Shown: in pieces, positions 17,910 to 27,067 of the stretch
Numbering within the stretch: the stretch's first letter is position 1
How the letters are laid out: the number at the start of each line of letters is the position of its first letter
Assembly: GCF_017812015.1 (NCBI RefSeq)
Contig: NZ_JADQTN010000001.1
Location: 1,342,501 to 1,406,500, forward strand
DNA: 64,000 bases
Direction: 5' to 3'
DNA from: Pontixanthobacter sp. CEM42
GTDB lineage: Bacteria; Pseudomonadota; Alphaproteobacteria; Sphingomonadales; Sphingomonadaceae
Position numbers and translations under genes: made by a program
The notes under the pieces: model-generated
What the model saw: the letters and a program-made list of their open reading frames with translations, nothing else
Database searches by the model: none
What the model was told of the DNA's origin: nothing

Positions 17910-19391
17910 ATGATAGAGGGCGCAAATATAGCACTAAGCCTAACGGCAATAAGCCTAGCGTTCTTTTTCTACCTCGGGCAGCGCAATAGGATTCTGAGCG
18001 AAGGAAGCGATGATTTTTGGTTCGGTGGACGAGAAATCAGTCAGAAAGCTCACTTCTTCACCTGGCTTGCATCTGCCGTCGCATTTTCTTCTGCGATTGT
18101 ATATTATATGCAAGTTACCTCAATATGGGGTTACTGGGTCTACTTCGGCAGTATATTGACATATATTATTGGTCTTCTGGCGGCAGTGTTTATCGTCTCT
18201 CGTTATGATTTCAAACTGAGTGAATTTGAGACAACCGGTAGAATGGTCGAAACACGTTCTGGTAATCGATATGCAGGTATTATCGTCGATGGAATGAACG
18301 CCCTATCGCTACTTGCTTTAGTTTACATAGAAATTGGTCTGGGCGTGAAGATATTCTCATTCCTTTTTTCTGAATCGAATTTGCTATTCGAACTCTTTTG
18401 CTTTTCGGCTCTGATTAGCATCCCATATTTTTATATAAAGCTAGGCGGTTTTCGAGCCATTGTTTCATCAGATATATGGCAAGGGGTTTTGATAGTTCTT
18501 GGGCTTGCTTTCCTTTTGGTATTCTTTCTTTCTGGCGGGATCACGGGGTCGACGGTTTCAGCGAAGGACTTTTGGCCACAACCATCGGTCGGATTTGACA
18601 AGATTCTCCCCTATTTGATGTTCGCTCTCGTTGTTAATTTCTTCACAAGCATTCCGCAGGTGTCCGTCTGGCAGCGGTTCGCTGCATCTGCGAACACGGC
18701 GAACAAGTATCGTACAGCGCTTCTTGCCATCATCGTTGTCGGTTTAGTTTTTGCTCTCTACATCGGACTCGCTGGTGCTTACATCAATGCCGGCAAGCCA
18801 GTCGGATCGATAGCCGATATCTTTACACCTATCGTGGACTCAGGCCCTGTTGCAACGCAGGTAATTTTTCCATTGGTATTTGTTGGCTTTATCGCCGCTC
18901 TTGTGTCTTCAGCCGACAGCGCAAGCCTTGCGGCGACCATGACAATTTTCGGACGAAGGCGTTTAGGCGCCAGCGCCGATGCGGGTGCATGGCAACAGCA
19001 AAGATCTCGCGCGACGACATTCTTGGCAGTTGCTTTTCTAGCGATGCTGCTCTTTCATACATACGTAGAAACGGTAGGGACCGGCTTTGCTAGCGTATTC
19101 CTAGGGATTATCTTCTATTTGTTCTCGCAGATTGCAGTAGCAGCCCCAATCGTCGTTCTTGCCGTCGTTTCGCCTAGTCGACTACGTTCAGACCGAGCGG
19201 TTTGCTCAGGGTTGCTAATTGCTTGGTCAATAATGACAGCAGGTTTCCTAATTCCAAATAAGATAGCTTGGCTATTCCCACAGATTTCTTCGATCTTTGA
19301 AGACCCGTATACAGGAGGAATGGTGATAACTCTCGTCTCTTTGCTGATCGTCCTGGCCTTCAGCTGCAAAATCTCGGGGAAGCAAATATGA
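17910..19391 (+). CDS. Sodium/solute symporter family protein
   Basis: A 493-residue membrane protein with 12–13 hydrophobic segments in the pattern of the SSS (LeuT-fold) family: DDFWFGGREISQKAHFFTW (about 31–49, the typical N-terminal substrate region), a Q-V-S-V-W-Q-R-F segment (about 249–256) and a serine-rich SSADSASLAATMTIF (about 331–345) in the sodium-site helix. The solute cannot be identified. Base composition is clearly AT-richer than the neighbours, with many A/T-ending codons, suggesting transfer. The next gene overlaps by 4 bp (ATGA). Confidence 0.8.
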   Translation: MIEGANIALSLTAISLAFFFYLGQRNRILSEGSDDFWFGGREISQKAHFFTWLASAVAFSSAIVYYMQVTSIWGYWVYFGSILTYIIGLLAAVFIVSRYDFKLSEFETTGRMVETRSGNRYAGIIVDGMNALSLLALVYIEIGLGVKIFSFLFSESNLLFELFCFSALISIPYFYIKLGGFRAIVSSDIWQGVLIVLGLAFLLVFFLSGGITGSTVSAKDFWPQPSVGFDKILPYLMFALVVNFFTSIPQVSVWQRFAASANTANKYRTALLAIIVVGLVFALYIGLAGAYINAGKPVGSIADIFTPIVDSGPVATQVIFPLVFVGFIAALVSSADSASLAATMTIFGRRRLGASADAGAWQQQRSRATTFLAVAFLAMLLFHTYVETVGTGFASVFLGIIFYLFSQIAVAAPIVVLAVVSPSRLRSDRAVCSGLLIAWSIMTAGFLIPNKIAWLFPQISSIFEDPYTGGMVITLVSLLIVLAFSCKISGKQI

Positions 19392-19795
19392 TTCTCCCTG
19401 ACTTGAATATTATTGATTTCGCTCCCTTTATTGGGATGTTGATAGCTCTGCTTGTCCAGTGGATTGCCTTTAGGCCACGAAATTTCGTTGACCCTTTGAA
19501 AACCCGGGATTTAGATGTTGGAACGGCTCGTCGATACTGGCCAATAGGCGCATTGGAAATGTATAAGCGAGACGATGGGGTGCTCCGGAACAAACGACTG
19601 CTTCACGCCTACTACGCAGAGATTCTCTTATTAAAGTGGATCAACTTTGCGCTTATTGGGCTTATGCTAATTTCTTTCGGTAGCGCAGTTCTGGGAATGA
19701 GCGCGCTCTGGTGTGGTGGTCCTGCGGTTTTGCTTGTGGTGGTCGGCCTGATTTTGAAGAGCGACATCAGTTCCGCCTTACAATTGGCAAAATAG
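19388..19795 (+). CDS. Small membrane protein coupled to the symporter
   Basis: Not recognised by family. A 135-residue protein with hydrophobic segments near residues 10–25 and a probable hairpin at about 78–120, and a polar, basic middle (DLDVGTARRYWPIG, MYKRDDGVLRNKRLLHAYY). It overlaps the symporter by 4 bp (ATGA) and shares its AT-rich composition. The arrangement recalls transporters with a small auxiliary membrane subunit, but no sequence similarity to DUF485 or DUF997 subunits is evident to me. A role as symporter partner is inference. Confidence 0.7.
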   Translation: MILPDLNIIDFAPFIGMLIALLVQWIAFRPRNFVDPLKTRDLDVGTARRYWPIGALEMYKRDDGVLRNKRLLHAYYAEILLLKWINFALIGLMLISFGSAVLGMSALWCGGPAVLLVVVGLILKSDISSALQLAK

Positions 19796-19985
19796 TTTTG
19801 TCACTAAGTGCGAAGGGCACGAATTGCCTTCACCCGTGCCTTGGTATGTGTACGAGCTTGGCGATGATGTTTGCGTGACACTAGGTGCGCGCGCTCCGCA
19901 GTTGCTCGATAGAGCCGCTGGCCCTGCCAAGGTGTCTTCCTGCCCCTAAATCCTTTCTCAACACCATCCTGCTATCCGCGCAGGC

Positions 19986-20813
19986 GTGTTGAAATCGATA
20001 CTCCTCGACGCAGATGTCATTAAGAAGACGCTGCTGCTGGCCGCGATGTCGACTGTGGGTGCAGTCATCATCGTCGGCGGGAGCTATTACGCGATCTATG
20101 GTGTCGATGGCCGGTTCGGCAGCGCGATGCGCTTTGCTCTGTTCGTGCCGTTCTTTTGCTCGTTTCCTATCGGGCTGGTGATCCATTCGCAGGGTAAGCG
20201 GCTCGAAAGGCTCAACGCGGAGCTACAAAGTGCTACCGAGGCGGCTGAGGCGCTTAATCTGCGGCTGATGCATGAGGCATCGCATGATGCGATGACCGGC
20301 ATTCTCAACCGGAAATACTTCCTCGCCGAACTGACCGCCGGTTGTGAAGATGACTCGCCCGACAGCTTGTTGCTGATCGATGCGGACCGGTTCAAGGCGA
20401 TCAATGACCGCTTCGGCCATCATACGGGCGATGAAGCCCTGATCCGGATGACCAAGCTGATCACCAAGCATTTGCAACCCGATGACGTCGTCGGGCGCAT
20501 CGGCGGCGAAGAGTTTGCCGTGCTGCTGAAAGATCAAACCATCGGCGAGGCATGGGTCGTGGCCGAACAAATCCGCAGCGCCATCTACACCGAGAATTTC
20601 CTCGCCGACGAAGGCCAACGCTGCCAACTATCGGTCAGCATCGGCGTAAACCGCGTGGATCAAACCGACCGCCGCTTCCCCTTCCGCAAAGTCGATCTGG
20701 CCCTGTATGAAGCCAAAAGCCTGGGCCGCAACCGGACGGTCAAATTCGAACCGGAAATGGATATCCCGACTTCCGAACGATACGGCAGCGTTCCAGATGC
20801 AGCCGCAGGTTAA
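19986..20813 (+). CDS. Membrane diguanylate cyclase (GGDEF domain)
   Basis: A 275-residue protein that would make cyclic di-GMP. Two membrane helices (about 17–37 and 46–66) precede a short coiled-coil-like linker (RLERLNAELQSATEAAEALNLRL, residues about 74–96) and a GGDEF domain: DAMTGILNRKYF (about 101), LLIDADRFKAINDRFGH (about 127) and active-site RIGGEEFAVLL (about 172–182). No RxxD inhibitory site precedes the GGEEF (the residues are DDVVG), so product inhibition at an I-site may be absent. The start is GTG and no clear Shine–Dalgarno is seen. Confidence 0.87.
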   Translation: MLKSILLDADVIKKTLLLAAMSTVGAVIIVGGSYYAIYGVDGRFGSAMRFALFVPFFCSFPIGLVIHSQGKRLERLNAELQSATEAAEALNLRLMHEASHDAMTGILNRKYFLAELTAGCEDDSPDSLLLIDADRFKAINDRFGHHTGDEALIRMTKLITKHLQPDDVVGRIGGEEFAVLLKDQTIGEAWVVAEQIRSAIYTENFLADEGQRCQLSVSIGVNRVDQTDRRFPFRKVDLALYEAKSLGRNRTVKFEPEMDIPTSERYGSVPDAAAG

Positions 20814-20998
20814 ATCGTGTGGGCTACAAGATCGCGGATTTTCCTACATGCCGTCGCCACGCTATATTCGCGTTGGCTCTTTGAAAATTGAATAGACGAC
20901 GAAACAACTGATGCAGCTTGTACGAGCGTGGACAGCGGATGTACTTCGTCAACTAAACCCGCAAAGTTGGCATCGTCACGCTGCGACTCGGATCAGCG

Positions 20999-22363
20999 CT
21001 AGCTCTTCACCATGCGGTAGACCGGGCCAAAGCCGACCAATGCGGCACCAATAAATGGCAAGGCGACAACCCATAGCCGGACGCCAGTAACACCCTCAGG
21101 GCTGGCAATGCTAATCGCGGCGGTCATGGCGAGACCAGTGCAGATCAACACCATGCCGAGCACCAACCGCCAATGCGGAACGGGGTAATCCCGCTGCACC
21201 GGAACGCTGCCTCTTTCGAACCTGACAAACAGCATAATCAGCGGCAGTGTCAGCGCGATGTAGAGTGCAAACCAGATTGGCCGGGCAAACCACCATGCGG
21301 CGGTTCCGGGTGCCACATCCAGCCCGATACTGCCTGCCAACCATGCGGCGATCATCACCAGCACAAAGGCGGTCAGATGCCACAGATAGATGCTCATGAT
21401 CATCCCGTTCATCAGCACCACACCGGTCCAGATGCGGAGATTGTCGAGCATTTTTCGGGCAGGTTTCTCTAGCGCCAATGCAAAGCCGGTTTGAGTCATA
21501 CCCAGCGCCATCAAAGCAATCGTGGGTGGCATCGAATTGGTGATCTCTGCCCCCGGCACACCGATCATCGCGACCGGATAGGGGCCAACCACCGTCAGCG
21601 CGACCAGTACGGCAAGGCTGGCGATCATCCAGAACAAGCGGTGCCCCAGCCCTCGGAACGCTCCCGACTGCCACGCATAGCCAAGCTGGTGAATGCCGCC
21701 CCATACGAACAGGAAATTGAGGAACCCAATATAGGGTATGCCCTCAAACACGGCGAAGAAATCGGTAAAAATTGCCGCTGAAACAAGCAGGAAGAAAGAC
21801 CGGAACCCCATCTTGCTCCACCATGCATAGGTCAGCGGCGTTAGCGCGGTAACTAGCAAATACACAGCAAGGAACCACACGGGGATCAAAGCCAGTTGGG
21901 TCGCCATCTGCACAATGCCGCGCTCAATCCCCAACTGCGTGCCAAAGAAGGCGATCACACCCCATACTAGCAACACGGGGAACACAGGATTGACCAATCG
22001 CTGGATACGGCTCGCAAACCAGTCGGAGTAGTGGCCCCCCTTCCTCTTGGTCGCCGCCCAACTTATGCCGTTGGAGTATCCACCAACAAGAAAGAAAATC
22101 GGCATTACTTGGAAGGCCCAAGTCAGCCACTGCGTCCACGGCAAGATACCGAGCAGATGGCCGCCCTGCACTGCGCCGCTCTCATCAATATAAGGCGCTG
22201 CGACCAGCCAGTGGCCAATCACAACGGCAAGGATCGAAAATGCACGAAGGAAATCGACATAACGATTACGCTCCGGCGGCGCCATTTCGGCCATCTCCCG
22301 CGCCTTCGACCACAAGCTCCGTTTCGCAGGTTTGCTGGCCGCAGCCGCATCAGAATTTGGCAT
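20999..22363 (-). CDS. Acyltransferase family 3 membrane protein
   Basis: A 454-residue integral membrane O-acyltransferase with about 10–12 hydrophobic segments. The conserved start of the domain is RNRYVDFLRAFSILAVVIGHW (R-x3-D-x2-RA and the catalytic histidine, about residues 32–52), followed by FFLVGGYSNG and, later, MSIYLWHLTAF, the second histidine motif. Such enzymes acetylate or acylate polysaccharides, lipids or small molecules; the acceptor is not deducible and no polysaccharide gene cluster surrounds it. It is divergent from the second CFA synthase. Confidence 0.85.
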   Translation of the reverse strand: MPNSDAAAASKPAKRSLWSKAREMAEMAPPERNRYVDFLRAFSILAVVIGHWLVAAPYIDESGAVQGGHLLGILPWTQWLTWAFQVMPIFFLVGGYSNGISWAATKRKGGHYSDWFASRIQRLVNPVFPVLLVWGVIAFFGTQLGIERGIVQMATQLALIPVWFLAVYLLVTALTPLTYAWWSKMGFRSFFLLVSAAIFTDFFAVFEGIPYIGFLNFLFVWGGIHQLGYAWQSGAFRGLGHRLFWMIASLAVLVALTVVGPYPVAMIGVPGAEITNSMPPTIALMALGMTQTGFALALEKPARKMLDNLRIWTGVVLMNGMIMSIYLWHLTAFVLVMIAAWLAGSIGLDVAPGTAAWWFARPIWFALYIALTLPLIMLFVRFERGSVPVQRDYPVPHWRLVLGMVLICTGLAMTAAISIASPEGVTGVRLWVVALPFIGAALVGFGPVYRMVKS

Positions 22364-22482
22364 AGATTTCAGAACCTCTCGTCGAAGAAGTTAGGTAGCC
22401 GCACTGCCTCGGACAAGTTCCCCCATGTAACGCTTCCCCTTCCACCACCGAATGTTCTATCACTGCAGTCAAAGGAGAGGAC

Positions 22483-23733
22483 ATGAGCAAAAGCTTGGTC
22501 AAAAAGTATCTGGGCAGCATCGTCACGCGCGGCACGTTGAATGTCGCTTTTGCCAACGGTGATACCGCACAATTCGGAACACCGGAGGATGGCTTTCCGG
22601 ATATCTCTCTCCGCCTGACCGATGACCGTGTGCCGCGCGATATTTTGCTTGATCCCCGGCTAGGCGCGGCGGAAGCCTTCATGAACGGGCGGCTCCTGAT
22701 CGAAAGCGGCGATGTGATGGGCTTAATCGCCTTGCTGCGCGGTAATGCCCCGTGGGATCGCGGCGGATCGATTGGCGGACCGAGCACATTTCGTAGGCTA
22801 CGCGACCGGCTGACTTTTGGCCTTGAGGCGGTCAACAACGCCGTCGGATCAAAGCGCAACGTCGCGCATCATTATGATATTGGCAACGATCTCTACAAGC
22901 TGATGCTCGATAGCGAGTACATGCAGTACAGCTGCGCTTACTGGCCGTCCGATGATATGTCTTTGGCCGAAGCACAAGAAGCAAAGCTTGCACATATCGC
23001 CGCAAAACTGGGTCTCGAGCCCGGCCAAGAAGTGCTCGATATCGGCTGTGGTTGGGGCGGAATGGCGATCTTCCTCGCAAGCCGAGCTGGTGTGAAGGTC
23101 CACGGCATCACGCTGAGCGAGGAACAGCTGGCTCTCGCTATCGAACGCGCCGAAGTCGCAGGTGTCAGCGACCGCGTTACGTTCGAACTCGTCGATTATC
23201 GTGATCTTCCCAAGCGGCCGAAGCGGTATGACCGGATCGTGTCGGTCGGCATGTTCGAACATGTCGGAAGACCGCAATTCGAAACCTTCTTCGACTGCTG
23301 CGCCAATCTGATGAAGGCAGACGGCGTGATGCTGCTTCACACAATCGGGCGAATGGGTAGTCCCGGAACGACCGACGCTTTCACGCGCAAATACATCTTC
23401 CCGGGCGGCTACATCCCCGCACTGAGCGAGACGATTGCGGCTAGTGAACGGTACCGGCTGATCCCGACCGATATCGAAATCCTGCGCCTGCACTACGCCA
23501 AGACCCTGCGCGGATGGTACAAGCGTTGCGAGCAGCACCGCGATGCGATCATCGATCTGTTCGACGAGCGCTTCTACCGGATGTGGACGTTTTACCTCGC
23601 CGGTGCGACCGCCGCTTTCGAACATGGTGGCATGTGCAACTTCCAAATCCAATATAGCCGCAGCAGGCATGCTCTGCCGATCACGCGTGACTATCTGGCA
23701 GACAACGAAAGCGACATGCTGCAAAAGCCATAA
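22483..23733 (+). CDS. Cyclopropane-fatty-acyl-phospholipid synthase family protein (2)
   Basis: A 416-residue CFA-synthase-family enzyme with SAM motif VLDIGCGWGGMAIFL (about residues 184–198), IVSVGMFEHVG, HTIGRMGSPG, FPGGYIPALSE and FYRMWTFYLAGATAAFEHG. It is closer to the common CFA synthase than the paralogue at 16495: it has HHYDIGNDLYKLMLDSEYMQYSC (from about residue 126), the segment typical of enzymes that act on phospholipid acyl chains. AAAGGAGAGG precedes the ATG. It stands between a divergent acyltransferase and argG. Confidence 0.9.
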   Translation: MSKSLVKKYLGSIVTRGTLNVAFANGDTAQFGTPEDGFPDISLRLTDDRVPRDILLDPRLGAAEAFMNGRLLIESGDVMGLIALLRGNAPWDRGGSIGGPSTFRRLRDRLTFGLEAVNNAVGSKRNVAHHYDIGNDLYKLMLDSEYMQYSCAYWPSDDMSLAEAQEAKLAHIAAKLGLEPGQEVLDIGCGWGGMAIFLASRAGVKVHGITLSEEQLALAIERAEVAGVSDRVTFELVDYRDLPKRPKRYDRIVSVGMFEHVGRPQFETFFDCCANLMKADGVMLLHTIGRMGSPGTTDAFTRKYIFPGGYIPALSETIAASERYRLIPTDIEILRLHYAKTLRGWYKRCEQHRDAIIDLFDERFYRMWTFYLAGATAAFEHGGMCNFQIQYSRSRHALPITRDYLADNESDMLQKP

Positions 23734-23746
23734 TTCGTTGTGATGT

Positions 23747-23768
23747 CGCCGGTGTCCTGATACCGGCG
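23747..23768 (+). promoter_or_regulatory. Hairpin in the argG leader
   Basis: A perfect 7-bp stem CGCCGGT / ACCGGCG with an 8-nt loop lies between the CFA synthase stop and the argG ATG, 25 bp upstream of the latter. There is no T-run, so it is not a classical terminator; it may be a weak terminator for the upstream gene, an operator or an RNA stabiliser. Confidence 0.4.
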
Positions 23769-23793
23769 CGCCATATCTTCAACGGAGTATAGA

Positions 23794-25008
23794 ATGTCGG
23801 ATATCAAACGGGTTGTCCTCGCCTATTCGGGCGGCCTCGACACCAGCGTCATCGCCAAGTGGCTTGAAGTAGAGCGCGGCTGCGAAGTCGTGACTTTTAC
23901 GGCCGATCTTGGTCAGGGCGAAGAAATCGAGCCAGCACGCGAAAAAGCCCGCGCGATGGGCATTCCGGACAAGCACATTTTTATCGAAGATGTCCGCGAG
24001 GAATTCGTTCGCGATTTCATGTTCCCGATGATGCGCGCCAATGCCCGCTACGAGGGCGACTATCTGCTTGGCACGTCAATCGCCCGCCCGCTGATCTCTA
24101 AGCGCCTTGTAGAGATCGCCCGCGAAACTGGCGCTGATGCAATTGCGCATGGCGCGACTGGCAAAGGCAATGATCAGGTCCGCTTCGAACTGTCCGCCTA
24201 TGCGCTCGATCCCGATATCAAAGTCATCGCACCATGGCGCGAATGGGATCTGACAAGCCGTACCGCACTGATCGAATGGGCCGAAAGCCACCAAATTCAG
24301 GTACCGAAGGACAAGCGCGGTGAAAGCCCCTTCTCCACCGATGCCAACATGCTGCACACATCCAGCGAGGGCAAAGTGCTGGAGGATCCGTGGGAGGAAA
24401 CCCCGGATTATGTCTATTCGCGCACCAGCAATCCTGAAGACGCGCCCGACACGCCTGAGTATATCACAATCGACTTTGAAAAGGGCGATGGCATTGCGTT
24501 GAATGGTACAGCCATGAGCCCCGCGACCTTGCTCGAAGCGCTCAATGAGTTGGGCCGCAAGCACGGGATCGGACGTCTCGATCTAGTCGAGAACCGCTTC
24601 GTCGGGATGAAGAGTCGCGGCATGTATGAAACTCCGGGTGGCGAGATTTACGCCCGCGCCCATCGCGGGATCGAACAGATCACTCTTGATCGCGGTGCAG
24701 CGCATCTCAAAGATGAGCTAATGCCCAAATATGCCGAGCTGATTTACAATGGCTTCTGGTACAGCCCCGAGCGTGAGATGCTGCAGGCTGCGATTGATTT
24801 GAGCCAAGAGAAAGTCAGCGGCACCGTCCGTCTGAAGCTCTACAAGGGCAATGCCGATGTGGTTGGCCGGAAATCACCCAACAGCCTTTATTCCGAGCAG
24901 CACGTCACGTTTGAGGACGATGCCGGCGCCTATGACCAACAGGATGCTGCCGGCTTTATTCAACTCAACGCATTGCGCTTGAAGCTGCTCGCCCAAAGAG
25001 ATCGATAA
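23794..25008 (+). CDS. argG: Argininosuccinate synthase
   Basis: ArgG (404 residues) joins citrulline and aspartate using ATP, the penultimate step of arginine synthesis, in the cytoplasm. The pyrophosphatase loop is [11 protein letters not shown] (residues 9–19); other family motifs are [16 protein letters not shown] (about 128–143), the [15 protein letters not shown] segment (about 178–192), and [17 protein letters not shown] (about 268–284). Normal length. GGAG precedes the ATG. No other arginine genes are nearby. Confidence 0.96.
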   Translation: MSDIKRVVLAYSGGLDTSVIAKWLEVERGCEVVTFTADLGQGEEIEPAREKARAMGIPDKHIFIEDVREEFVRDFMFPMMRANARYEGDYLLGTSIARPLISKRLVEIARETGADAIAHGATGKGNDQVRFELSAYALDPDIKVIAPWREWDLTSRTALIEWAESHQIQVPKDKRGESPFSTDANMLHTSSEGKVLEDPWEETPDYVYSRTSNPEDAPDTPEYITIDFEKGDGIALNGTAMSPATLLEALNELGRKHGIGRLDLVENRFVGMKSRGMYETPGGEIYARAHRGIEQITLDRGAAHLKDELMPKYAELIYNGFWYSPEREMLQAAIDLSQEKVSGTVRLKLYKGNADVVGRKSPNSLYSEQHVTFEDDAGAYDQQDAAGFIQLNALRLKLLAQRDR

Positions 25009-25055
25009 CGCGGGATCGAAAGCGTCAAATCGCGCTACTGCGACGAGCCGTTGAG

Positions 25056-25098
25056 TTATCCACTCGCGTCCACAAGCGATTTCGCAGAAAGTGGATAA
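25056..25098. promoter_or_regulatory. Inverted pair of DnaA-box-like 9-mers
   Basis: TTATCCACT at 25056–25064 and its exact inverse AGTGGATAA at 25090–25098, 25 bp apart, differ from the DnaA box TTATCCACA at only one base. They sit about 50 bp after argG and at the edge of the possible structured RNA. Two boxes alone do not make an origin; they could be DnaA or other regulator sites for a transcript starting here. Confidence 0.3.
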
Positions 25099-25672
25099 GT
25101 CGGGCTTGAAGTCCTTGCGCGACTCACTTTCGAAGCGCAGCTTTAAGTCATCGGAAAGGCAAGAAAGTCACTTTAGATTGAAGTCTAACGATTTGAATAT
25201 GAAGAGAAATTCAAACCAATTCGAGGTAGCGGTTACTGTCCGCGCGGTCTTTGAGGGATGCATGCAAAAGGCTTCGGTCCAATGCAAGCAAACCGTTTGA
25301 GAAGAACGCGAAAGCATACCGTTGCTTGGCCGAACATACCGGTCTGACATTGAGGCAAAGTGGAAACTCGGATGCAAATCGGAGCAGAAGCAGAGCTGTT
25401 AGAGGTGACAGACCATTATGGGATGATCGGCTGCGGAACCGGAAGGAAACTGGGTGAAATCTTCGGATGGAACCAAAGATCGGAAGGAACCGGATGCCGG
25501 TGCGAGCGCCGGTGATAGCACCTGACCAGCGGAAGATCGCAAGATCGGAGGCAGGATAGGGAAAACATCGGAGGCCAAGTGCTCCAATGATGAAAGATCG
25601 CAAGATCAATCATCGAAGCAGTCCACGCCCGGTAAGAGTGGGGTCGGTAGCAATACCGGCCCCATTTGCTTT
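25090..25672 (+). ncRNA. Possible structured noncoding RNA
   Basis: The roughly 900-bp gap between argG and rlpA holds no convincing protein gene. Its plus strand is purine-rich and, at the 3' end, carries three hairpins capped by a GCAA tetraloop within 130 nt: GATC-GCAA-GATC at 25535–25546; the longer GATGA-AA-GATC-GCAA-GATC-AA-TCATC at 25589–25614; and a 10-bp stem around GCAA at 25640–25663 (GGGGTCGGTA paired with TACCGGCCCC), followed by the T-rich ATTTGCTTTTGG. GNRA-capped stems in such density suggest a folded RNA ending near 25672. The 5' end is a guess. It does not match tmRNA, RNase P RNA or 6S RNA features that I know. The remaining stretch 25673–25907 shows nothing. Confidence 0.45.
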
Positions 25673-25907
25673 TGGGGCTACAACTTTTGGGCCTATGACA
25701 ATCCCCCACCACTCCACCGGAGCTTGCACAGAACGAATTCGAGCGACCATTGCGAATCGCCATTTCTCCTTTGCCCCGATCCGGTGCCTGTAGGACAGCA
25801 CAATCCCCGTCTCACCTGCCACAACGCGGCAGATTGCACGGCATTCGCGGTGTATTCCACAACCCAATGTGCGCGCGGCGCCGCTTTCCGCTAAACCGCA
25901 CAGCAAG

Positions 25908-26414
25908 ATGAATACATCACCCCGCATCCTATCTGCCGCTTTGGCGGCGCTGGCATTGCCGCTCAGTGCTTCGGCGCAGGACCAGCATTCCGATTTCAAC
26001 AACAGCTTTGCACCCTTCGAGGTCGTCCCCGCATTCCCGGAGGCCGAGGGCAACGAAGTCGATATCAAGACCATCACCCCGCCGGTCGAGAAGCCCAAAC
26101 CGAAAGCCACCGGTGTTGTCCGCTCGCTCGGCAATGGTGTGGCGAGCTATTACGGCAAGCGGTTTCATGGCCGCCGCACCGCCAATGGTGAACGGTTCAA
26201 TATGAACGCGATGACCGCCGCGCATAAGACGTTGCCATTCGGCACCAAGGTCCGGGTGACCAACGCGCGCAACGGCAAGTCAGTGGTCGTCCGCATCAAT
26301 GATCGCGGGCCATTCATCCGCGGCCGCACGATCGATCTGAGCCGCGCCGCAGCCCGCAAGATCGGGATTATCCAGCGCGGGCATGGCCGCGTAAAGCTGG
26401 ACATCGTCAGCTAG
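25908..26414 (+). CDS. RlpA-like septal ring lytic transglycosylase family protein
   Basis: A 168-residue exported protein: signal peptide ([16 protein letters not shown], cut near residue 22), a linker rich in proline and lysine (VEKPKPKAT), and a C-terminal double-psi beta-barrel of the RlpA type: [22 protein letters not shown], with the conserved H-G-R-R-T-A-N-G-E, then [16 protein letters not shown] and VRINDRGPF with the aspartate. RlpA cleaves glycan lacking stem peptides at the septum. The SPOR domain of classic RlpA is absent. ATG 25908 gives the correct signal peptide; an ATG 39 bp upstream is in frame. Confidence 0.88.
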   Translation: MNTSPRILSAALAALALPLSASAQDQHSDFNNSFAPFEVVPAFPEAEGNEVDIKTITPPVEKPKPKATGVVRSLGNGVASYYGKRFHGRRTANGERFNMNAMTAAHKTLPFGTKVRVTNARNGKSVVVRINDRGPFIRGRTIDLSRAAARKIGIIQRGHGRVKLDIVS

Positions 26415-26433
26415 GCGGACACCCGAATGTTAC

Positions 26434-26461
26434 GGGCCGGAAGCGCATCACGCCCCGGCCC
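26434..26461. terminator. Bidirectional hairpin between convergent rlpA-like and CHRD genes
   Basis: Stem GGGCCGG / CCGGCCC with an inner GCG / CGC pairing, midway in the 57-bp gap between the two convergent stop codons. There is no T-run on either side, so termination by this hairpin alone is uncertain, but its position suits a shared bidirectional terminator. Confidence 0.45.
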
Positions 26462-26471
26462 GCATCACTGA

Positions 26472-26906
26472 CTATTCGTCATTCTCGATCTGACCACGCA
26501 GCGCGCCCGCAGGGAACGCTTCGCTGTTGATAGAGACGTAGTAGTTGCCCGGCTTGCCGCCGATGGCTTTGGCCAGCTTGGAGTCCATGCTGGTGCAGAC
26601 TTCCTTGCCGCCTTCACCCGCTTCCAAAGCGAAGACAGCCGCACCGGCTTTGCCTTCGTGGATCGCTGCGCCGGTCATGGCGAGGTCTTCGAGCACGAGG
26701 GTGTAACAGAACTGGCTGGACTTGGCGTCGATACGGCCATTGAAGTCGGCATAGCCTGTGGTGTCACCGCCACCAGGCACGCTGTCCGCGTCGAGGTAAG
26801 CAACAACCGGCATCCCGCCGTCAGCTGCAACAGCAGGTACGGCAACAGGAAGCAGAACGAGCGCAGCGGCAAACGGCCGCGCAGCGACAGAGATAACAGA
26901 ACGCAT
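26472..26906 (-). CDS. Exported CHRD domain protein
   Basis: A 144-residue protein made of a signal peptide (AARPFAAALVLLPVAVPAVAA, cut near residue 28) and one CHRD domain: GYADFNGRID, CYTLVLEDLAMTGAAIHEGKAG (in two parts about residues 67–88), and the ending YYVSINSEAFPAGALRGQ typical of the family. CHRD domains were named from chordin; bacterial ones are exported and of unknown function. Two cysteines may form a disulfide. ATG 26906 is chosen because the longer frame runs through the intergenic repeat R2. Confidence 0.85.
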   Translation of the reverse strand: MRSVISVAARPFAAALVLLPVAVPAVAADGGMPVVAYLDADSVPGGGDTTGYADFNGRIDAKSSQFCYTLVLEDLAMTGAAIHEGKAGAAVFALEAGEGGKEVCTSMDSKLAKAIGGKPGNYYVSINSEAFPAGALRGQIENDE

Positions 26907-27067
26907 TTTCGAGATACTCCCGTTTCCAAGTGCCGGAGCTCCGAGGGAAGACCCCACGTCCGAGACGGCAGGAAACGCAGCGTAATTATACTGCGATTCG
27001 TTTTGGGCGGGAATAGAGAAAATGCATGCCGTGATTTTAGCGTTGAAATTGGCTGAATATTTCTTGG

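Noticed and set aside
17910-19795. Symporter pair as a toxin–antitoxin or defence module
   Set aside because: The first gene is a full-length transporter with typical SSS motifs; nothing points to toxicity or defence besides composition.
22849-23724. Minus-strand frame of 291 codons in the second CFA synthase gene
   Set aside because: Antisense shadow of the CFA catalytic domain.
25056-25098. DnaA-box-like pair as a chromosomal replication origin
   Set aside because: Only two near-boxes, no AT-rich unwinding region and no origin-linked genes (dnaA, hemE, parAB) nearby.
25535-25614. GATCGCAAGATC repeated twice as a start of a CRISPR array
   Set aside because: Only two short units with unequal surroundings, no spacers of regular length and no cas genes; they fit tetraloop hairpins.
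25211-25763. Minus-strand frames of 115–132 codons in the argG–rlpA gap
   Set aside because: Their composition follows from reading a purine-rich strand in reverse (serine, arginine, proline, phenylalanine); no domain, no ribosome-binding site. An RNA on the plus strand explains the region better.
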